Origin: Istiophorus platypterus
Lineage: Eukaryota; Chordata; Actinopteri; Istiophoriformes; Istiophoridae
DNA length: 64,000 nucleotides
Direction: 5' to 3'
Assembly: GCA_016859345.1 (NCBI GenBank)
Contig: CM029129.1
Coordinates: 402,501 to 466,500, forward strand
Part shown: positions 49,637-59,868 of the stretch, piece by piece
Layout of the letters: every line of letters begins with the position of its first letter
Numbering within the stretch: position 1 is the stretch's first letter
Made by a program: the position numbers and the translations under genes
Notes under the pieces: model-generated
What the model saw: only the letters and a program-made list of their open reading frames with translations
The model's database searches: none
Told to the model about the DNA's origin: nothing

Positions 49637-49709
49637 CATAGGTCTTAAAGGCAGAATGGCATAGGTCATAGGTCTTATGACCTATGGCATAGGTCTTAAA
49701 GGCAGAATG
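49637..49709. repeat. 22-bp direct repeats flanking a perfect 11-bp hairpin
   Basis: CATAGGTCTTAAAGGCAGAATG-type units occur at 49637-49658 and 49688-49709. Between them CATAGGTCATA (49660-49670) pairs perfectly with 49676-49686 across the loop GGTCT. The structure sits directly at the 3' end of the retrotransposon fragment. Confidence 0.9.
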
Positions 49710-49924
49710 AAAAACACGAAGTTATATTAAAAAAAAAAAAATATTCATTGACACATTGTGGATTTTGGAGTGCAGTTTCCACCATCAACAAAACACAATA
49801 GGAGGGAATATGATGCAGAAGAAAGCTGTTCATATGTAATCTATCTGTATCTTAACAGCTACTTAGCCTGATGACACTTTGGTCCTCCAAGAAGTATTTA
49901 AAAACTAAACAAGAGGTGCTTGCA

Positions 49925-50190
49925 ATGGTGTAAAGTAATTAGGTATATTTACTCAAGGACTACCGTTACCCCTTAATATTTTTAAGGTACTTGTACTTTA
50001 CTTGATTATCTTCTTTGAATGCCTCTTTATACTTTCGTTCCCCTACACTTTCAATGGATCATTACAGATTAACAATCATTAACAATCTAATCATGTCATA
50101 TAAAATAACACTCACAGGGGACACCTTTCTGCAAACTGGTATTTTTATTTTAAAAGGCATTTAACTGATATTTGTTTACTTTTACTTGAA
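49925..50190 (-). mobile_element. hAT-like MITE fragment
   Basis: In reverse it carries CAAGTAAAGTACAAGTACC and CTTGAGTAAATATACCTA, the end words of the element at 25.5-26.3 kb. The distal end is not clear. Confidence 0.6.
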
Positions 50191-52385
50191 TAGGATTTTG
50201 CCTGCTGGGAATATTCCTGGTCCTCAGTGAACAGATTTGGACACCCCCCCCCCCCACACCCCCAGTTTTCAGTTTCAAGTTGCAATATAGAGTTCAGTTA
50301 CAGACTAGTGATGATGAATGACGCCTATTAGGAGATCATGCACACAGTTAGGTCCAGTTATGACTTGACCACCACCTGAATTTTTCAGCAGATTAAGTTT
50401 ACATTAGGACGAATAGTGTGTGTGAAACACATTGGGCCAGTATAAAACTGTGGACACAAAAAGATAGAAATGTAAATAGACATGGAGGTACAATTTCAAA
50501 ATTTTGCACCAGCATGGTCCAACAAGAGCAATTGTCATTACACGTGATCATTATACACAGCAGTAGATAGTTAAAACATAATAATCTGTATCAATTAACT
50601 ATCATTAGTAATGATATTTAAGTCACCATTATCCAGTGTCAGAAAGGTAAGTTTGTATAAGTTTGTATAAGTCAGAAGTGGTTATGTTGTACATAATAGA
50701 AGACTTTATATCTAAACTGAAGCACTTTGGATATATAGAATAAAATGAAAACATCATTATCACAGGGAAATAAAATGACATGTATTTAAATAAAAACAGC
50801 CGTAATTATTATAATGAATAATATCTCTAACTGCAAGACTAAATCCTTTTTAACACCCCGTATATTTGATCCCAGCAATGATGAAAATAATGTGGTTTAA
50901 AAAAAATCTGTTGTCAAGTGGGGCTGTGGTTTTGAAACGAATCAAAGCTTTAGTTTGAGATTACTGTTCATCTTGATTATTTAACTATGCCTATTTCACT
51001 TTTTTTTTTTGGCGGGGGGGGGGGTGGAGGAAATAAAGGATCGTGTTGGAGCAGGACCAGGCCCTTCATGAGCCAAACACCAAATAGGAGGAAAATATTC
51101 TTTTGTGTGTGAAAATGCAGCTTCAACTTGTGATTAGTGTATTTCATCCATGGATGTTTTTTTTTGTAGTGCGGATACTAGTTTGGTGTTTTTAAGCAAG
51201 GTTTGTGATTCTGGAAGATTTTACTTAAACAGCTGCTGAGGCTGTGAATAAACTGACTTGGTAAATTTAATGTTTAAAGTCAGAACTTTAATTATTTGAA
51301 TTATAAAATGTTTTTTTCACATCTTTCCAGTTATCCTTTTGATGTACACATCTTGTACAGCAGGTAGAACTCAACCCATCCTTGAGGTCCCAGCAGGTGC
51401 TTACATTAGAAGCATCTGAACGTCTCCATGAAATGAGGACAAACAAAACACTATCTGCAAAAGTGTTTATTTACATTTTACTGTTAAGGGATATACAAAT
51501 AAAAATGATATGCAAAGACACCATCTGATTTTAAAATAGCCCCATCCCACAAATGCAAAGAACCTTTGTTTCCCCTGACAGCCAATGGGTTCAAGTTTTG
51601 AAGAATCTGTCCCTATCTTCTTCTCAGTAAAAAAAATTGTTTTCATTTAATCCTTGAGTTACTAAACGGGTAAAAAGCTGATGTCATTTAATGAAACACA
51701 CAGATATTTTAAGGGCTGTGTTATGAAATATTCCGATTGTTGTGCCAATACATGTGTCTATGAGAAATACAATATTGGAATGTTTTTATATTTATCTTAT
51801 ATTCTGATAAACTGGCAAGTAGACGAGATCACATATCTGAGGAAACGTGATGTTATCTTTCAGTTTGTGATACTCAGTTCAAGAGCACAGTTTGGTCAGT
51901 GACAATTTCAATACCCAGCTCCATTACAGAAAATGAAGGATGTACATTTTCAAAGGCCCTTTAATATTGACCATGTCAGGAGTAAACAGTACATAAAAAA
52001 AAGAGAACCACTCTGAACCACTCTTTATAGTAGCTAGATTTATCAATGTACGAAAGAGACTCATCTAAAACCGTTTCTAGAAGCGTGTAGTTCTGCTGAG
52101 ATCAATCTAGTCTACAGTCATAAAAACCACAGTCAATGTTACTGTGGCACTCTGACTGTCTCTCACTCCAGGGAGTGTTACGGCTGGTCCATTTCTAAAT
52201 CATGTCATTAGTAGAGTATCTTAAAGCTCCCTGAAAATCTGTTTTTTTTTCCTGACTTCCAGTGGTTTTACTATTTATCTTTATGCAGGGATGTATATAT
52301 TTACTCCTGGACCCTCTGAAATCCCTTTTGGGTTCGGTTACAGGTGCAACAGTTGTTGGGTAATGTCAAAGGTGAAAAAGGATTT
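50191..52385. other. Intergenic between tex14 and ska2, nothing recognised
   Basis: Holds homopolymer tracts (C-run near 50247, T-run then G-run near 51001-51024) and short chance frames (for example 51681-51902 plus). No gene or named repeat was identified. Confidence 0.5.
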
Positions 52386-52416
52386 CACAAGTTCTTTGCT
52401 GTGCAAAGAACTCGTG
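52386..52416. repeat. 14-bp hairpin at the presumed ska2 cleavage site
   Basis: CACAAGTTCTTTGC (52386-52399) pairs with 52403-52416 with one non-Watson-Crick position and a 3-base loop. On the minus strand it begins 8 bases after the poly(A) signal. Confidence 0.8.
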
Positions 52417-52423
52417 TTTTCAC

Positions 52424-52429
52424 TTTATT
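52424..52429 (-). terminator. Candidate ska2 poly(A) signal AATAAA
   Basis: TTTATT on the plus strand, read AATAAA on the minus strand, about 430 bases after the ska2 stop codon. It is the first canonical signal I find downstream. Confidence 0.5.
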
Positions 52430-52861
52430 GCTAACTGGGTCCGAAGTGCCTTTTTTTTTTTTCTTAAAACCTTGGTCTATGTAAAATTGGCTAATAATGG
52501 CTCAGGGTAAAGCCAAATCACACAAGGAGGTTAATTAACATATTAGGATGACAGGCAGATAGGAGGCAAATAGAGAACTATCACATTGAAGGATAGGAAC
52601 ACAGTGGAAATTTGCATCACTTATGGATCTTACAAAGTAAACATCTGCATCTGGACTGAAAATATGACTTGATATGTCAACACATAACTGATGGTCTTGG
52701 CGCATCTGATCTTGCCATGATCTCAAGAGTGTCTGCAGTTTGATCCTTCAGTAAACTTCCAATACTCCAGATCATTTGGAACAGGTTGAGAAGCCGCCAA
52801 ATCCATGACAAAACCTGACCCCATCAACAGTCTCCACCTCATATTCCCCTGTTGATCCATC

Positions 52862-52988
52862 TCACATTGCAAGATGAATATGGCCTTTCCTGTCCAGCTC
52901 AATTAAAGAGAGGTGCTGCAGGACCTTAAGTTTGGCATCGCTCACCTTCATCTTCAAATGCTTCATCTTCTGCACACTGAGAGATCCA
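52862..52988 (-). CDS. ska2: ska2 exon 7 (terminal)
   Basis: SGSLSVQKMKHLKMKVSDAK, LKVLQHLSLIELDRKGHIHL, AM and stop TGA. Acceptor GTGCTCTGCAG. Compact helix-helix-strand character, as expected for the end of a winged-helix-like fold (inference). Confidence 0.88.
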
Positions 52989-55900
52989 CTGCAGAGCACA
53001 AGAGGAAACAGAAAGGCATTGTTGGTTAATACTGTTCGCTCTAATGGAAAAATCACTTATTTCAAAATAAATATCCTTAATGAAATAATCCAACTATATC
53101 CTTCACTCAAGTCACCGGATTTATTTATATGTTCATCTACACAAAGCTGATACATTTTAGGTGGATCCCCTATTAAAGATGCAACATTTGAAAAAAAAAT
53201 GGTATACCTGAGTACAACAGTAAAATTATAAATGTTTGTATAAATCAATAAATGTTTATATCTTGTGGCTTATGTTTTTATGCCCTTTTGTTTATATGGA
53301 TTTGGATGCTTCCATTAATTTTTGAGGCACTTTATGAATTTAATTTCTGTGAAAGGTACTATACAAAATAATTTATCTTTACTATCATTTCTATTTTCAT
53401 CATTACAAAAATATAACAGAATTACGTTTTGATACCAACGGACTTAAGATTCTGAGAATACCTTCATAAACAGCAGTAAGCATTGTTAAGTCACTTACTA
53501 AATTTTTATCAAATCACCAAGGATTTTGTTTTCAGAGAAACAGCAGCTAATCTCTCTAACTCCAATTTTATGATAACAGGAGGGGAATATACCTTTAAAC
53601 AGACTAAATGTAGGTTTAAATCAATCCTCTCAAATGGAATGATCTATCAGATCCAATTAGTTTATTCTTTTTTTTATGTGTCAACTTGTATTATTCAGTA
53701 ACCTCTAACTCTAGCAGGCTCACTGCAGTTGCTACTCCAACCTTTTGTTTTTGCTGAGGTGCTGCTGCAGCTGCTGGTAGAACATATTGAGGTCTGCCAG
53801 TTTTATGTTGGAGCGCATGCTGAAAGGAACTGCCTCCAACATGGCTTCACTTAACCCCTCATATTCACGGCCTGTGGATAGAGACATTATTCTCAGAGTA
53901 ACTCAGTCAGCTGATGGAGTAATGTGTAAACTGCACAAGTACATTTCACCTGGTCTCATGTAATGATCACTCTTCACATGGACAAATAAATTAAAGCATT
54001 TGCATGATGGATACAACAAGAGGTGTAGAAAGGGTTATTTTTTTTCTTTGCAGTTTGGTGAACTAAAAACTTTAACACACATGTAAATTTCCAAATTCCT
54101 ACAATGCAGTAAATGTTATTTTTTTAAACTTTTTAAAAACTCATTTGCTCTATTATATATATATTAAAAAAAAGAGTTGCTCAGTTTAAAAAAAAAGTTA
54201 AACTTTTTAAAGCTATCCATCAGTTTCTAGATTTCACCCTTCTTTGTAAATAGCTGACATTTTGCAACAATTAAATCAAAGTCTGACATTAGAAGTCCTG
54301 TAGACAAAAAAAATTCATCTTGTCAAGGCACAGGAGTTCACACTTTCCCTCCTACATTAATAACTCAAATGAGGTTTGAATGAAATAGCATTCCCAGATG
54401 ACACCTCACTGTTGTCTGTCTTTCAGAGCATAAAACAGGAGCATGGCTGTGCTACTTCTACTTTTTTTAAGTGGCATGATTACAAACTTTCGGACTTCAC
54501 TGTATCCGAAACTGAAGATTTAATTATGGAATTTGAACACATCAGAGATAACATCACAGCGAACATCATACATGAGGAGAGCATTGAAACATCTTACAGA
54601 CACTTGAATAAAGAGATCATCCTTTCCAAAAAAGAATTCATTTTCAGTCTACTCACTTATTCTTACAGGTTTAAGACCTTTTCTTTTTTGTGCTGTTTCA
54701 TGTTCCACCAGTGAAGGAGACCAGCATCCTGAACAGTGTTACTAAGTTCAAAGATTATTGTAGTAAAACAGAATCGAAATTTGTTTTTATGTTGCATGGA
54801 ATAATACACACTATTTGTTCAGTCCATGTTTGGCTGTCTCCTAATAATTATAATTAACTATTAGAACATTGTTTCTAATTTCACTATAATTACTAAAAAA
54901 ATTTCTAGAAAATTATTATAGACCTGTAAAATGTTAAACTATTAACTAGCAAATACCCATATACTAATGAAAGCCTGGATTTTTATAAAACAAACTGAAA
55001 AGAATGATCCCTACACAGATACTAGCTGCCAGTAGTGTTCTTCTTTGGGAACAGGGTATAGGACTAAACAGCATACACCAAGATAACAGGTCAACAAAAC
55101 GGAGTTTATAGCCATGCTACTGGCTCTAGAGGGCTATACATGCTGCTTTAATCATCTCAGCATGCTAACATGCTCAAATTAAGAACATGCTTATATAAAG
55201 CAGGTATAATTTTTGCCACAGTTACTATCTTAGCTTAGCATGTTAGCATGCAAACATTTTTTCTAATAAAACACAAAGTAAAGCTGACGCTGATGGGAAT
55301 GTCATTAATTTTACAGGTATTAGATCATAAAATTGACACTGCCATCTCCAGAGTACCCAGAGCAGACTTGAAGATAAGACTCACTCAGTGGCTGCTGTTG
55401 GTCAAAAGCTTCCACAGCAGGAGGCACCTGGAAGAAAACATTAACTAATTTCAGATACAACAGCAGAATGAATCATCAACCATCTGCAGTTCTAGTGTCC
55501 CATTGCCAGTATTCTAATCATGGATGAGTCTAAAATAATAGCCAGGGGAATCAGCAACACAAACAAATTAAACTAGATCAGTGTTTAACATCAACTTCCT
55601 GCGACAATCTCTCAAATTAAATCTACTAGAGAGGGGAGAATTACTGCCTTTGAGCTGCTGGAGGACATCGAATGTGAACCTTCAAATATTCATAAACATT
55701 AAAGTTAAAACATTATTTGGGCTAAGAGAACACACTGAGAGATCTTATGAGGCTATAATAACATATTATACCTTGAACATCTAGGTTTTGTTGCAGAAGT
55801 ATTAAACTTAATTCAAAATCACAATGATGTTGGTTACAATACTAATAACTAAAAATAAAGCCTTGGAACAAAGCCTTGCTCAGGAGTGTGTTATGTGGCT

Positions 55901-58900
55901 CACCTGATTTGTTTGGATCAGGACAGGAGTTTTTAAAAAACATATAATAATAAACTCATGTTATTGTTTATTCAATATTTCTTTTTTTAGCAGCCTTTAA
56001 CAAACCCCATTTCCCATAAGCCCTAGGCGTTTGCAGGCTAAACGTTGGGACTTGGCAAAAGAGTTGAGTCCTTTAGGGAGTTGAGGAGTGACAGTTCAAA
56101 CAGAATAACAGCAGGACAAAGAGGATCAGATGGTATGCAAGTTTTTTTAGAGCAGAAATCACAAAAACAGAACAAAAAATAAATCAGAGAAATGAATTCG
56201 TGAATTTTATGGACATGGAAAAAATCATGACATGATGATGTAAAAGTGTGGCCACGCTAGTAATTTATCATTCTTTCTGTGTTAAAAAAAATAGTTTTTT
56301 TTAACACAAAGGAGAATAGCCAGCTTCATTTAGCAGGTGCTTTAGTGGACACAAGTTTGTCTTAGACTTAGAATTCCACAAATAAGCTTTTTTTCAGAAA
56401 AACCAACGAAGGAAATGCTGAATCAGAGAGTGTATCACAGATTGTATGTATTTCCTGAATAGTACAGTTTCCTCTGCTGTTTAGAAGATAACTTAGCCGC
56501 TTGACCTGTTGCACTACTACTAATTAATTAATATTAATTAGCTCCAGTCTCCCCTGTGACCCTCAAAAGTCTAAGCAGTATAGCTCATGGATGGATGTTT
56601 CTGTTCAAATAGGGTTTGAAAATTTTAAGTGGATTCACTCAGGTTAGTCAACCTGTACCACTACAAAACAGGTGCGACATGGACCTGAGAGAGGCACCTG
56701 TAACCATGTAAACTGTACACAAAGATGGCAACAGCTATACCCTTAAAAATGCATTGAAGACATATAGATTAAAAAAGTATCAATATGAGACTAACATGTC
56801 ACTAGACCAAAACTAATAGAAATCAAATGACTAAAATTTTACTAAAAGTAGTACATCCTCATCAAAACAGTAAGATTACCAAAAATTTAAAATTCCTGAT
56901 GTGGCCTCCACCTTACAACCATTCACCTCACTCATCTCCACTGTGTTGTACTTTGCTATGCCATCAGAGTTGTGAAGTCTGTTGTTGTGTTTAACTACAA
57001 CTGCTGCAAACCAAAGACCTATTTCTAATAAACTGCATTATGAGCAATGTTTTGGAAGGCTTTTTTGTGAACCAGCCAGGGAAGGGCTGACTTTGTCACA
57101 AAGGTTACCACTAAGCACATACGCTTCTTGGAGCCGAGTGTCTTACCTCAGTTGTGGTCAGTCTGACAGCTGAAGCCAGGGCATCTGCTGAATCTTGCTC
57201 TGACTCTGTCAGCAGCTGAACCTGCAGCAAGTTAAGAGGGCCACAGTCTACAGTTTGTTACAAGGGCTGCAGAATGTGAGTGCAATGGAATGTGATGGCA
57301 TGTTGTCTTTCATTACAACACATATTTATGTATTCTGATCATTCTGTAAAATGTTTGGTTTTTAGATATTTTCAGAGACAGAATCTGTTATGCTACAGGT
57401 TTTACCATTCTGTTAAGGTGAAAGCCAAAAAGCCATATGTAGCCTTTATGTTAATGTAAAAATGTAATGTCTTTATTTAGATATGACAGGAGGATTTGGC
57501 AACTGGGGGCTGTTTCACCAAAACTGCAACATGCAAACTGCAATTTGCGGCATGAGAACATTTTCACTTGTGAAAATTTTGGCACATTTACACAATCAAA
57601 ACAAACACCACACTTGAGTCCATTGCCCTGTAGGACTTGCAAATTGATCTGCTAAGTGACAATGGTTTGTGAAACATGAATCTGCCAACATTTTTAATTT
57701 GTGTGTGAGTAGTGCTCACAAATGGCTTTTGTGAACGAGGCCTCATAAGAGGAGACTGTGAGAACAGTCGTAGGTTAAAATATAATTATATAGATTAAGA
57801 AAAGACACTCATCTTAAAGAGCTCAGAGTATCTTATTATCCCAGGAGAACACTTTGCTCCCAGAATGCAGGCCTACTTGTTGTTCTTAGAGTCTCCACAA
57901 ACAGAATGGGGGGTAGAGCCTTCAGTTATCAGGCTTCTCTGCTGTGGAACCATCTTCCAGTTTAGGTTCAGGAGGCAGACACCCTCTCCACATCCTAAGA
58001 GTTGGCTTAAATCCTTCCTCTTTGATATAGCTTATGGTTAGAACTGGCTCAGCATTAGCTTGAGCCATCCCCTCACTATACTGCTATAGGCCTAGACTAC
58101 TGGGGGACTTCCCATGATGCAGCAAGCTTCCCTTTCCACCACCTTCTCCTCTCTCCCCATGTGCATTAACACCTCAAGAATGCTCCTAAGTCTGGATCCA
58201 TGGCTGCAGTACATCTACTGCCCCATGAGCCTGATCAACATCCACTGCTTTAATTATTATGATTACAACTGCTATCATTTCATTTAGTCCTATTATTAAT
58301 ATTATTAGCCCTGTTTGTATAACTATAGTATATATAGCTATCAGTCCCATAATTATTCTATGCTCTCTCTCCTCCCTCCTGCCCCCCCCCATCTTGCTCT
58401 CTCATTCTGACTCTCAACCCAGCTGGTCGAGGCAGACACCCGCCCACCATGATCCATTTCTACCTGTCAAAGGGAGTTTTTCTTGCTCACGGGGAAATGT
58501 TGGGTCTCTGTAAATAACAACTATTAAGAGTCTGGTCTAGACCTGCTCTATATGAAAAGTGCCCTGAGCTAACATCTGTTATGATATGGTGCTATATAAA
58601 TAAAGTTGAATTGAACTGAATTGAACTGAATTGAACTCATCCCCACTTTTAACTTGTCACAACAATCTTATGTCAGCCATCCTTTTTTTCTTCTTGGAAT
58701 CATCTCCAACAGAAGTAAAAACTGGCATTACAAGAAAATCAAACAACTGTCAGTTCCCACAACACTAATTTCTAGTTACCATTTGCATACATATGGGGGT
58801 GCTTTAACAGTGTGTGAATTTGTGTGGGTACCTCTACCTCAGTAGTCTGTTGCAAGTGTTGGATTAGCTTCATTAGACTGCCAAAGTTGTTACTGATGGA

Positions 58901-59662
58901 GTCCATTGACTCTTTCTGTGCAGCTACAACGTCCTTCACCTGAGAGCATAATGCTGTGTGTTTTGTCTTGATGGCTCTGAGGTTCTCCAGTATCATGGCT
59001 GGGTTCTCCTGCAGGTACAGGGTCATTAAATAGCTTGAACAGACTTCATGTTTGAGCATCTAGCTCAGTTGCTCTTTGGCACATACAGTATATAGCACCA
59101 GTACTGCAATTTAAAAAAACAACACAAGTCACTAAAAAGTCTGAACTAAAGATAAGGTAGAAAATATAGGATATCAAATTTTAATAATGATGAAGGTTAT
59201 CAGAATTTAAATATGCACTACAAATACCTACATATTTGTAATGCACGGATACTATTAAAAATATAAAAATGAATGTTACTTCTTCATTTAGTGAGCAAAC
59301 ATTCTATTGATTCTCCTTTCAGGATATGATAATCAAAAGAACTGAAGAGTGGTAGCAAATCATTGCTAAAATCTCCCAAACTGTGAAAATAAGGAGACAG
59401 GTGTCTTCTGCAATCAGGTATACGTTGAAACAAGAATTTGTATTTGTATTGGTAGGCTAAGCTGGAACTTCAAAGATTGTTTTTGGTCACTCAAGGAATC
59501 AAACAAAGCCTGTTTTTTTTTCTGAATAGTTAAAATGAATGATGGACATTGCCTCTTTGGAATCTATCTATCCATCTATCTATAGATATAGATATAGATA
59601 GATATATAGATAGATAGATATAGATATAGATATAGATATCTCTCTCTCTATATATCTATCTA

Positions 59663-59711
<49 letters not shown>

Positions 59712-59822
59712 CTATATATATCTATATCTATATATCTATATCTATATATATCTATATAGATATATATCTATATATATCTATATAGATATATATCTATATA
59801 TATATATCTATATATATATATA

Positions 59823-59868
<46 letters not shown>

